In this document: one piece after another, positions 42,209-49,981 of the stretch
Position numbering within the stretch: position 1 is the stretch's first letter
How the letters are laid out: the number at the start of each line of letters is the position of its first letter
DNA from: Verrucomicrobiales bacterium
GTDB taxonomy: Bacteria; Verrucomicrobiota; Verrucomicrobiia; Verrucomicrobiales; V1-33
Assembly: GCA_028293125.1 (NCBI GenBank)
Contig: JAQGPJ010000010.1
Span: 62,001 to 126,000, forward strand
DNA length: 64,000 nucleotides
Reading direction: 5' to 3'
Notes under the pieces: model-generated
Databases searched by the model: none
What the model was told of the DNA's origin: nothing
What the model saw: only the letters and a program-made list of their open reading frames with translations
Program-made: the position numbers and the translations under genes

Positions 42209-42262
42209 TCCGGAATCCCGGACGTTCTTCTTTCCCCTCCGGAATCCTGACGTTTTCTTTTT
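42209..42262 (+). repeat. Tandem imperfect direct repeat upstream of the MidA-type gene
   Basis: Two copies of about 25 bases begin TCCGGAATCC at 42209 and 42238 (period 29) and share a G-A-C-G-T-T then C/T-rich tail. The pair ends 13 bases before the GTG start of the methyltransferase gene and lies in the 186-base divergent region. It may be a regulator site or a small duplication. Confidence 0.5.
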
Positions 42263-42275
42263 CGCCCGACTGCCT

Positions 42276-43307
42276 GTGAATGCCTTCCCCACGCTCCGCC
42301 AATGGCTGACCGCCCAGGGCGGGGCTGTGCCCTTCCGGCAATACATGGAGGCGGCGCTGCACGATCCGGAGTTTGGTTATTACTCCCGCGGCATCGCCAC
42401 GGTCGGGCGGGGCGGGGATTTTTCCACCAGTGCCAGCCTGAGCGGCATGCTGGCGCGCGCGATCACCGCCTGGGCCGGGGAGCAGCGGGCCGCGCTGGGG
42501 CCGGGGCTTTGCCATCTGATCGAAATCGGGCCCGGAACCGGCCAACTGCACCGGGATCTTCTCCGGGCCATGGGCTGGCGCGGGCGCATGGGGTGGCGCA
42601 GCCATCTGGTGGAGCGGTCCCCCAAACTGCGGGCCATGCAGCGCCGCACACTGGGCATCGCCGGCTGGCGGGCGCATTGGCATGACAACCCAGTCTCCGC
42701 TCTGCGGGCCGCCGGCGGCCGGGCGCTGATTTTCTCGAATGAGCTGGTGGATGCCTTCCCGGTCACCCTGCTGCAGCGGGATGGCGGAGCCTGGCAGGAG
42801 GTCTGGTTGGAACTTATGCCGGATGGCCGCCTGGTGGAAACCCTGCGCCCGGCGGAGAGGAATTCCCTGCCAGCCTCCCTGAAGGCGGATCGTTTCCCGG
42901 AAGGCCAGCGCGTGGAGGCGCATGACAGCCACCGTCAATGGCTTCGTGACTGGCTGCCGCATTGGAAATCCGGCACCATGCTGACCATCGATTACGGCTC
43001 GGAGGCGGAAACGCTTTATTACCGGCGGCCCCAAGGAACGCTCCGGGGTTATCACCGCCACGAACGGCTGGAAGGCCTGCGGATTTACCGCGACCCCGGC
43101 CAGTGCGATCTGACCGCCGATGTCAATTTCACCGACCTTCAGGACTGGGGCGCGGCGGACGGGCTGCGCACCGTGTCCCTGGAAAGCCAAAGCCATTTTC
43201 TGACCCGGCATGCAGGGGTGCGCAACTCCGCCGACGCCTGGCTGGCGGATGAGTCGGGTCCAGGCGGGGCTTTCCTGTGCCTTCAGCAGAAGCCGGCCGC
43301 GGGGTAG
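42276..43307 (+). CDS. SAM-dependent methyltransferase, MidA/NDUFAF7 family
   Basis: This 343-residue protein is of the MidA family, whose eukaryotic member NDUFAF7 methylates an arginine of a complex I subunit. Family features: 'FRQYMEAALHDPEFGYYSRG' near the start, SAM motif I 'LIEIGPGTGQLHRDLL' (about 84-99), 'ALIFSNELVDAFPVTL' (about 151) and 'GTMLTIDYGSEAETLY'. The bacterial target is unknown; no complex I gene is nearby. The GTG at 42276 is the only start close to the conserved N-terminus. Confidence 0.9.
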   Translation: MNAFPTLRQWLTAQGGAVPFRQYMEAALHDPEFGYYSRGIATVGRGGDFSTSASLSGMLARAITAWAGEQRAALGPGLCHLIEIGPGTGQLHRDLLRAMGWRGRMGWRSHLVERSPKLRAMQRRTLGIAGWRAHWHDNPVSALRAAGGRALIFSNELVDAFPVTLLQRDGGAWQEVWLELMPDGRLVETLRPAERNSLPASLKADRFPEGQRVEAHDSHRQWLRDWLPHWKSGTMLTIDYGSEAETLYYRRPQGTLRGYHRHERLEGLRIYRDPGQCDLTADVNFTDLQDWGAADGLRTVSLESQSHFLTRHAGVRNSADAWLADESGPGGAFLCLQQKPAAG

Positions 43308-43341
43308 CCCTGTGAAATCACCTCATCACACTTGCCGCAGG

Positions 43342-43364
43342 AGGGCAGGGAATGGTGCCCTTTT
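43342..43364 (+). terminator. Possible terminator after the MidA-type gene
   Basis: AGGGCA (43342-43347) pairs with TGCCCT (43356-43361), followed by TTT. It lies 35 bases after the stop codon and between convergent genes. The stem is short, so confidence is limited. Confidence 0.45.
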
Positions 43365-43399
43365 GAAGGAGGACCAAAACGAAAAGCTCCGGAACTTCC

Positions 43400-44335
43400 T
43401 TACTCAAGAGCCACACGGAGATCGGGAATGGATTTGGCGAATTTGGCGGCCTCGCCCGGAGTGACGCGGGTCTTCCAGAGATAAACCTGCCGCAGCTTCC
43501 GCAGGCCGGTGAGGGTGGTCAGGGAGGTGTCACTGACGTTGGTACTGTGAAGATTGAGATAATTCAGATTCACCAATCCTTTCAGTTTGGCGACTCCGGC
43601 GTCGGTGACTGCGGTCCCGTTGAGCTTCAGCCAGGTGAGCCGGGGGAATTTGGCCACCGTGGTGAGCGCTTCGTCCGTGATTTTGGTTCCGCTGAGGTCC
43701 AGTTCCGAGATATTGCCGGCAACAGCCGCAAGTTCCACCACCTCCTTGTCGCCGATGGCACCGGCTCCGGACACCCACTCGATACGCAGCAGGGGGCTGT
43801 CCTTGACGATGGGCGTGACCAGCGCTCCCAAGCTGGAGATTTTCTGTTTGGCCGCCTCCGGCGCAATGGTGGCACCGGCGGCCAGCGGATCCGCCGTTTT
43901 GGGGGCGGCTTTGGCGGCCACCGGAGCCCCGGCGTCGGAGCCCTTCCAGTCGCCAAAATCCGCGCCGTCGATAATCCACTCCTTGATCAGCTCGCTGTCG
44001 TTGAAGCTGAGAGGCTTGCCCTTGCCCTTGGGCGGCATGGCGTCCTCATGATCAATCGGCAGCAGAATGCGCTGGTAGAGCGGGCTTTTGTCCGGATCCC
44101 CGGCGACCACAGACTCGCCTTCGTTGCCCCCCTTCATGATGCCGCCGGCCCCGTCGAGGCGGAGCCGGCCCTTGGGTTCGATCATCTTGCCCGCGTTGTC
44201 CTTGTAGGGCGCACGGTGGCATTCGACACAGTTTTTGGCCAGCACCGGCCAGACCTGGGTGCGGAAATTCACCGCCGCCGGGGCGGTCGCGGCTGCCGCC
44301 AGCAGCAGGCCGGCGGTCGTGGAGAGGACTTTCAT
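43400..44335 (-). CDS. Exported c-type cytochrome-domain protein with leucine-rich repeats
   Basis: This 311-residue protein has a signal peptide ('VLSTTAGLLLAAAATAPAA'). A PSCyt1-type cytochrome domain follows with the heme motif 'CVECH' (about 33-37), 'GRLRLDGAGGIMKGG' and 'HEDAMPPKGKGKPL', where Met may be the sixth heme ligand. After an Ala/Pro-rich linker come about four leucine-rich repeats ('ISELDLSGTKITDEALTTV', 'LTWLKLNGTAVTDAGVAKL', 'LNYLNLHSTNVSDTSL'). It is the third gene of an operon with DUF1549/DUF1553 and DUF1501 proteins. LRRs suggest protein or glycan contact. ATG 44335 is chosen because it directly precedes the signal peptide. Confidence 0.88.
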   Translation of the reverse strand: MKVLSTTAGLLLAAAATAPAAVNFRTQVWPVLAKNCVECHRAPYKDNAGKMIEPKGRLRLDGAGGIMKGGNEGESVVAGDPDKSPLYQRILLPIDHEDAMPPKGKGKPLSFNDSELIKEWIIDGADFGDWKGSDAGAPVAAKAAPKTADPLAAGATIAPEAAKQKISSLGALVTPIVKDSPLLRIEWVSGAGAIGDKEVVELAAVAGNISELDLSGTKITDEALTTVAKFPRLTWLKLNGTAVTDAGVAKLKGLVNLNYLNLHSTNVSDTSLTTLTGLRKLRQVYLWKTRVTPGEAAKFAKSIPDLRVALE

Positions 44336-44391
44336 GCGGTGGGGACTTGCCGGAGAAAACGGTGGGCTGAGGGCGCGCATCCGCCAAGAGA

Positions 44392-45687
44392 TCAGGCAAA
44401 CAGGGAGGTTATCGCCTTTCCTTTGTCCGCCACGGTGAACGGACGGCCACTCGGGGAAATGACAACCTGCTCGACCGGCAGCCCCAGGGAGTGGGCGATG
44501 GTGGCGTTGAAATCCTGGGGAGTGGTCAGGTTCTCAACCACCTTGCTGCCGCTGGCGTCGGTTTTGCCGTAGGTCCGGCCGCCCTTGATGCCGCCGCCGG
44601 CAAGGACGCAGGAGAAGGCTTTGGGATAGTGGTCACGTCCATCCTCATGCTCGGAGACGATCTCCGGCGTGCGGCCGAACTCCGTGGCCACCACCACCAG
44701 CGTCTCCTCCAGCATGCCGCGGCGGTGCAGGTCCGCCAGCAGGGCGCTGAAGCCGTCGTCCAGATCCTTGCAGCGGGCGGGCACGGTGGTGAAATTGTCA
44801 TAGTGCGTGTCCCAGCCGCCATGGGTGACCTGGATGAAGCGGACCCCGTGCTCCACCAGCCGGCGGGCGAGGAGACATCCCTGCGCGAAGCGGCTGGGAC
44901 CGTAAAATTCCTTGATCTCGGTCGGCTCCTTGGTGAGGTCGAAGGCTTTCAGATCCTCGGAATGCATGATGCGCAGGGCGTCACTGTAAAGCCCCTCGTG
45001 GTCGCGGATGGCGGAACTGCTGACGACCGTGTGGAACTGCTTGTTCAGGGCATCCGCCAGTTTCAGGCGTTTGGTGAAGTCATCCTCGCTGATGGAGCCG
45101 GGCTTGATACTGTCCTGAAGCCCGGCATTCGGGTCCCCGATGGGCACGCCCGCGAATTTGGCTCCCATGAACCCGCCGTTCACCAGATTCGGATCCCCGC
45201 TGATGGAGACGAATCCGGGGATGTTGTTGTTCCGCTTGCCGGCCAGGCGCATGACCCACGACCCCATGGCCGGATGCACGATGGTGCCGCGCATGGTGTA
45301 GCTGCGCTCCAGCAGATACTGGCCCTGCTCATGCGCGCCCTGCGTGGTGCTCATGCCGTTCATCAGCACCATGTGCTGCAGCTGTTTGGCGGACTTGGGC
45401 AGATTTTCCGAAATCTGAATACCCGCGGCAGTGGTGTCGATGGCCTTTGTTTTGCCCATCACCGTGGCGTTGCCGGGCTTCACATCCCAAGTGTCCAGAT
45501 GGCTCATGCCGCCGGCCATCATCAGGAAGATGACGCTTTTGGCGGCACGGGGACGGTTGGGCACAAAATCCGCCGCCGAGGCCACGGAATTGCCGAACAT
45601 GGGGGCCAGCGAAATGCCGAAAGCGGACTTCGCCATTTTGATCATCAGCTCACGGCGGGTGAATTCGTCGGCTTTATGGAAGTTCAT
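44392..45687 (-). CDS. DUF1501 family protein
   Basis: This 431-residue protein belongs to DUF1501, a sulfatase/phosphatase-like fold abundant in Planctomycetes and Verrucomicrobia. The N-terminus 'FTRRELMIKMAKSAFG' resembles a twin-arginine export signal with only the RR kept. Family marks are 'SVIFLMMAGGMSHLDTWD', 'VRFIQVTHGGWDTH', 'VVVATEFGRTPEI' and 'DGRDHYPKAFSCVLAGGGIKGG', whose Asp/His residues would bind metals. No biochemical function is established. Genes of this family almost always follow a DUF1549/DUF1553 gene, as here. Start ATG at 45687. Confidence 0.94.
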   Translation of the reverse strand: MNFHKADEFTRRELMIKMAKSAFGISLAPMFGNSVASAADFVPNRPRAAKSVIFLMMAGGMSHLDTWDVKPGNATVMGKTKAIDTTAAGIQISENLPKSAKQLQHMVLMNGMSTTQGAHEQGQYLLERSYTMRGTIVHPAMGSWVMRLAGKRNNNIPGFVSISGDPNLVNGGFMGAKFAGVPIGDPNAGLQDSIKPGSISEDDFTKRLKLADALNKQFHTVVSSSAIRDHEGLYSDALRIMHSEDLKAFDLTKEPTEIKEFYGPSRFAQGCLLARRLVEHGVRFIQVTHGGWDTHYDNFTTVPARCKDLDDGFSALLADLHRRGMLEETLVVVATEFGRTPEIVSEHEDGRDHYPKAFSCVLAGGGIKGGRTYGKTDASGSKVVENLTTPQDFNATIAHSLGLPVEQVVISPSGRPFTVADKGKAITSLFA

Positions 45688-45780
45688 GGGAAGATGGAAA
45701 GGTGGGATGGGAATTCAGCAGTCCAAGGACGGATGGAGCGGGAGTGGGCGGGGCGCTGCCGCCCGGCCCATCCCGCCGGC

Positions 45781-47805
45781 TTACAGGATAAAGATGAACT
45801 CGTTGGAGTTGAGCAGGGCGTAGAGAATGTTTTTGATGCCGTCCCGGCCCTTTTTAGCCTCGGGAAGCATGAGGTCCATCTCCGCGGGAGTGGGCTGGCG
45901 GCTGAGGATGGTGATGAAGGCGGCGCGCACCTTGTCCTCGGGCGTGGCGGCGTCGTTAATGGCTTTGTAGATCAGAGCCTTGCTGTCGCCGATGATGTTT
46001 TTCTCCACATGGCCATTGATCAGGGAGAGCACCTGGGTCACGTCGGAGTCCGTGGAGCCGCCCTCGATCACCTCGCGGCTGCTCTGGCCGAACTTCCGCA
46101 GGAAGTGATCGGGCGGGGTGGGGGAGGGGAGCTCGTAGGACCGCAGGAACGCTTTGGAGTATCCGGCCCATTTGGCGGGATCCTGCATGGCGGAAGCCTT
46201 GCTGTCGCCGGCGGCGGTCATGCTGCTTTCCATCATCATCATGGAGTCATCGCTTTTTTTGCCGCCGCCGCTTTTGAGCTGGGCGGCGGTTTTGTCCACC
46301 CATGCGTTCATCTCACGGATGCGGTTGGCGGTATCCTTGGGATCCTTCCCTTTTTTCAGTTCCTCATAGATGGCGTAGGCGCTCTGGCCGATGACTTGGC
46401 CGTAAACCGCAGCTGCGGGGCTGAGGGAGCCGCCCTTGCGGTAATCGATGTTCGGCACCACCAGCGCGGCCATGGAATCCCAGACCTGCTCAGCCTTCAT
46501 GCGGCGCACCGCGCGACCGTTGAAGGCGTAGGGCATTTTGGGATCCACAGACCCGGGATTGGTGCCCAGGGCGTAGGCGCGGCTGTTGAAGAGAACCTTC
46601 TGGAAGGTTCTCAGATCGTAGTTCACCTCCTTCATCAGCTGCTCCAGGTAGGTCATGACCTCCGGATTGCTGATCACGGTGCCGGCGGGGTTCTCCTTGG
46701 AGACCTCCACAAACTTGTCCACCGGTTCGAACAGGCCGATGCCCATCACCTTTTTCCACATGCGGTTGGCGATGAGGAGCGTGAAGCGGGGATTCTGCGG
46801 GTTGATCACCCACTTGGCGAACTTCATGCGGGCGTCATTGATCTCCTCGCGGCGGGTGTTGCCGGCCCCGGGGTAGATGGACTTGGCGCGGACCGCCTCC
46901 TCGGGCTTGCCGCCCTTCCCTTTGAAGTCCATGGGCAGCTTGATGATTCCGTCGCCGCCGCCGGTCACGCCGAAGTCGTAGATGTTGTCATACAGCCAGC
47001 GGTAAAGATCGCGCCGCAGGCGGTCCTGCTCGGCGTTTTTGCCGTTGTACTTTTCGTTCGCATGCTTGGAGAGCTCATCCCGGTGACCGGTCTCCAAGCC
47101 GTGGGTGAAGGCGGACATCTCGTAGAAGTCGAGCTGCTTCCATTTGTCGTAGGGGTGGTCATGGCACTGCGCGCACTCGATATGGGTGCCGAGGAAAATG
47201 CGCGTGGTGTTTGCCATGTTGTCGAGCGGCATGCCGCGGTCGCGCTCGAAGTAGCCCACCGCGCCTTTGCCCTCCTCCCAGCCGTCGCCCTCGGTGGTCA
47301 GCAGTTCATAGGTGAGTTTGTCGTAGGGCTTGTTGGAGGCCGCGCTCTCCCGGATCCAGCGCAGATAGGGCACCCCGCTGCGGGTGCCGTCACTGCCCAG
47401 CCGGCTTGTGGCCCGGAGCAGGTCCAAGTAATAATTGTACATGCTGCCGGTGTAGCCCTCCGACTTCAGCAGGGTGTCCACCAGTTTTTCCCGTTTGTCC
47501 GGGGCGGTGTCGTTCAGGAAAGTGATGGCCTCCTCATAGGTGGGGATGCGGCCGGCGGCGTCCAGATACAGGCGGCGCATCCAGCGGGAGTCGTCCACCG
47601 CTGGCAGGGGGGTGACGTTCTTTTTCTTGAAGTCATTGGCGAGGCGTCGGTCAATTTCTGAGGCCGCCTTTTTGATGAAAACAGGGTCGTTGTCGGGGTC
47701 AGTGGTTTTTTTTGCCAGTTGGGCGGAAACCGTGCCGGTGAGACAGAGCACCGCCGTTCCAAGACAGGCGGTGCGCAGAAGGAGGGTAAAGGTGGCCCGG
47801 ATCAT
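45781..47805 (-). CDS. DUF1549/DUF1553 (PSCyt2/PSD1) exported protein
   Basis: This 674-residue protein has a signal peptide ('TACLGTAVLCLTGTVSAQ'). DUF1549 (about 50-240) shows 'DDSRWMRRLYLDAAGRIPT' and the single CxxCH motif in 'IECAQCHDHPYDKW' (about 212); DUF1553 (about 330-620) shows 'NPQNPRFTLLIANRMWKKVMG' and 'RTFQKVLFNSRAYAL'. It ends 'LLNSNEFIFIL', as usual for the family. The function is unknown; an extracytoplasmic electron-transfer or polysaccharide-related role is commonly assumed. It leads the operon with DUF1501 and the cytochrome/LRR gene. Confidence 0.93.
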   Translation of the reverse strand: MIRATFTLLLRTACLGTAVLCLTGTVSAQLAKKTTDPDNDPVFIKKAASEIDRRLANDFKKKNVTPLPAVDDSRWMRRLYLDAAGRIPTYEEAITFLNDTAPDKREKLVDTLLKSEGYTGSMYNYYLDLLRATSRLGSDGTRSGVPYLRWIRESAASNKPYDKLTYELLTTEGDGWEEGKGAVGYFERDRGMPLDNMANTTRIFLGTHIECAQCHDHPYDKWKQLDFYEMSAFTHGLETGHRDELSKHANEKYNGKNAEQDRLRRDLYRWLYDNIYDFGVTGGGDGIIKLPMDFKGKGGKPEEAVRAKSIYPGAGNTRREEINDARMKFAKWVINPQNPRFTLLIANRMWKKVMGIGLFEPVDKFVEVSKENPAGTVISNPEVMTYLEQLMKEVNYDLRTFQKVLFNSRAYALGTNPGSVDPKMPYAFNGRAVRRMKAEQVWDSMAALVVPNIDYRKGGSLSPAAAVYGQVIGQSAYAIYEELKKGKDPKDTANRIREMNAWVDKTAAQLKSGGGKKSDDSMMMMESSMTAAGDSKASAMQDPAKWAGYSKAFLRSYELPSPTPPDHFLRKFGQSSREVIEGGSTDSDVTQVLSLINGHVEKNIIGDSKALIYKAINDAATPEDKVRAAFITILSRQPTPAEMDLMLPEAKKGRDGIKNILYALLNSNEFIFIL

Positions 47806-48003
47806 GGAAGGAAGGGAAACTGGTAGAAAAACGTCGGATGGGAGACCTTGTATTAGAGAGCAATTTGTTCATTAACGCCAGAAAAAGTCTCTGCGGACCC
47901 ACGCCTTCGGGGATTCCCTGATCCGGAACAATCGGGGAAATCACCGGGTTTTAACCAGTCTGGTTTCGTATCCAGCGAAGGGTTTCAGTGCTGTTGTCTG
48001 CTA

Positions 48004-49353
48004 TTAAAAACGACCGGTGCCGGCATGCGGAGGCATTTGCGGATGCTGCGGATTCTCCGCTTTTCCGGCGTCGGCTTCACGGGCGGTGATCTCCGTGACC
48101 GCCCACACGGCATGCTCCGCGATGAGCGGATGAGGATCCGCGGCCGCCATCCGCAGGGCGGGCAGATCCGCGGCGATGCCGGTGTTGCCGAGTACGGTGC
48201 AGACATTCCGCAGAAAAGCGGGGCGCTTGATGCGGCGGATGGGGCTGTGCCGGAAGAGGTTCCGGAAAGTGTCATCCGTCAGGGTCAGGAAATCACGCGG
48301 GGACCATTGGGCCACAAAGGGCCGGGTGGCAAAGGCGGCTTCGCGCGAATCCTGGGCGAAGCGGTTCCACGGACAGGCCGCCAGGCAGTCGTCGCAGCCG
48401 TACAGCCGGTCTCCGATGGCGCGGCGGAATTCCAGCGGGATGGCGCTTTTGGACTCGATGGTTAGATAGGAGACGCATCTTCTGGCATCGACATGACGGG
48501 GCGAGGTGATGGCCCCCGTGGGGCAGGCATTGATGCACCGCATGCATTTGCCGCAATGGTCCGCCAAAGGTTTGTCCGGGGCGATGGCGAGGGTGGTCAG
48601 GATTTCGCCCAGGAAAAAATAACATCCCATCCGCGGATGGATCTGGATGGTGCTTTTTCCATTCCATCCCAGTCCCGAGGCGCTGGCCCAGTCGCGCTCC
48701 AGCACCGGGCCGGTGTCCGCATACAGCCGCTGAGCGCCGCCCTGGTCCTCCAGCCATTCACAAAGATCGCGCAGTTTGCCATCCAGAACCTCATGATAGT
48801 CATCCCCCCAGGCGTAACGGGCGATCCGGCCGCGGAGCGGGGAGAGGCCGGGCGCGGACGGCACCGGTCCGGAGCCGGCAGGGGAAGGGAGAGTCGGGGA
48901 CAGGGGAGGAGGCTCCGCCTGGTAATAATTCAGCGCCACGGTGATGACGGACCGGATGCTGGGCAGGACTTCGCGGGGATCCTTGCGGCGGTTGGGGTTT
49001 TTGGCCATCCAGTCCATTTCGCCGTGCTCGCCGGCATCGATCCATTGCTGATACTGCTCCGCATGGGCGGCGGGACCGGTGACGGCGGCGATGCGGCAGT
49101 CGTCCAGACCGAGAGTGGCGGCAATCTGTTTCACGGATGTAGCCAGAAGCTGCGGATCCGGTGCCGCTGAAGGGTCTGGAAGGAGTGGAGGCAAAAGCAA
49201 ATCGGGGAGAGACAGGAATGGAAAGCCGCCACACCGGATGCTAACCGGAGCGGATGGAGTGATCCCTCCGGGTGTTTCAGGTGGAAGCGGAGGATGGCTT
49301 CGGGCAGACGGCTTTGGAGGCAAAATAAAAGCGGGCGGATTCCGCCAGTCCAT
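48004..49353 (-). CDS. queG: Epoxyqueuosine reductase
   Basis: This enzyme makes the last step of queuosine synthesis on tRNA (epoxyqueuosine to queuosine), using cobalamin and two [4Fe-4S] clusters. The ferredoxin-like motifs are 'CGKCMRCINACPTGAI' and 'CDDCLAACPWNRFA'; 'GRIARYAWGDDYHEVLDGKL' and 'GWNGKSTIQIHPRMGCYFFL' are family-specific. A C-terminal HEAT-like part ends the protein. The frame is open to ATG 49353, overlapping aroK by 77 bases with a Pro-rich N-terminus; a later start (GTG 49134, or TTG near 49200) is quite possible. A Pro/Ser/Gly-rich insertion of about 25 residues lies between 'ALNYYQAE' and 'GRIARYAW'. Confidence 0.93.
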   Translation of the reverse strand: MDWRNPPAFILPPKPSARSHPPLPPETPGGITPSAPVSIRCGGFPFLSLPDLLLPPLLPDPSAAPDPQLLATSVKQIAATLGLDDCRIAAVTGPAAHAEQYQQWIDAGEHGEMDWMAKNPNRRKDPREVLPSIRSVITVALNYYQAEPPPLSPTLPSPAGSGPVPSAPGLSPLRGRIARYAWGDDYHEVLDGKLRDLCEWLEDQGGAQRLYADTGPVLERDWASASGLGWNGKSTIQIHPRMGCYFFLGEILTTLAIAPDKPLADHCGKCMRCINACPTGAITSPRHVDARRCVSYLTIESKSAIPLEFRRAIGDRLYGCDDCLAACPWNRFAQDSREAAFATRPFVAQWSPRDFLTLTDDTFRNLFRHSPIRRIKRPAFLRNVCTVLGNTGIAADLPALRMAAADPHPLIAEHAVWAVTEITAREADAGKAENPQHPQMPPHAGTGRF

Positions 49354-49858
49354 AGGCGGCCTCCTCCGGTGTCACTTCAGAGACATCGGCTTCCAGAATG
49401 GCTGCGGAGGCGTACAGCGCCAGGCGGCGGGTGAGCAGTTCGCTGACGGTCAGCCGGGGGTTCGGCGTGCGGAGCAGCGGGCGGTCCTGATTCCGACAGA
49501 TGCGGGAATAGATGACGTCCTCCGGGGGATTCAGCCAGATGACAAATCCCAGGTCCTTCAGCTTCGGCAGATTGTCAGGCACCGTGACCACACCGCCCCC
49601 GGTGGCGATGACGGCGCGCGGGGCGGTGATCAGCTCCGTGAGCACCGCGGATTCACGGCGGCGGAAGCCGGCCTCCCCCTCCTCCTCAAAAATCCGGGGA
49701 ATGGACTGACGGGCCTGCTGCGCGATAAGATGATCCATGTCCACGAACGGCAGCCCCAACTGCCGGGCCAGCAGCGAGCCGACGGTGGTTTTCCCGGAGC
49801 CCATAAAACCGATGAGGACCACATGCTGTGCCGGCGGGCCTGAATCTTTTGAATACAT
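49277..49858 (-). CDS. aroK: Shikimate kinase
   Basis: This 193-residue enzyme phosphorylates shikimate at O3 in aromatic amino acid synthesis. It has Walker A 'GFMGSGKTTVG' (about 16), the shikimate-binding Asp in 'FVDMDHLI', Arg in 'FRRRESAVL', 'ATGGGVV' and the lid Arg in 'NQDRPLLRT'. The ATG at 49858 is chosen; a GAGGGTG purine stretch lies about 8 bases before it. queG follows on the same strand, overlapping if its longest start is used. Confidence 0.95.
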   Translation of the reverse strand: MYSKDSGPPAQHVVLIGFMGSGKTTVGSLLARQLGLPFVDMDHLIAQQARQSIPRIFEEEGEAGFRRRESAVLTELITAPRAVIATGGGVVTVPDNLPKLKDLGFVIWLNPPEDVIYSRICRNQDRPLLRTPNPRLTVSELLTRRLALYASAAILEADVSEVTPEEAAYGLAESARFYFASKAVCPKPSSAST

Positions 49859-49866
49859 GAAAGCAC

Positions 49867-49915
49867 CCTCGCCCCGGGAGGCCCCCGGCACAAGTGCCCA
49901 GCCGGGGAGAGGGGG
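49867..49915. repeat. GC-rich palindromic element upstream of aroK
   Basis: CCCTCGCCCCGGG (49867-49879) and CCGGGGAGAGGG (49904-49915) form an imperfect long stem, with a smaller GGCAC/GTGCC stem between them. C-rich palindromes of this look are often dispersed repeats. A related C-rich string lies inside queG at about 48839-48905. Confidence 0.4.
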
Positions 49916-49981
49916 AGGGACGGGGAGAGGAGGGGTTATTGGTTATTGGGAATGAGGGATGGCGGTTGGTTTGGAGTGGGG

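Noticed and set aside
44491..47661. Open frame of 1056 codons on the plus strand opposite the DUF1501 and DUF1549 genes
   Set aside because: It spans two real genes and the gap between them and has no recognisable domain.
47952..47964. Short palindrome AACCAG-T-CTGGTT upstream of the DUF1549 gene as an operator
   Set aside because: Six-base arms with a 1-base centre arise often by chance, and no second copy was seen nearby.
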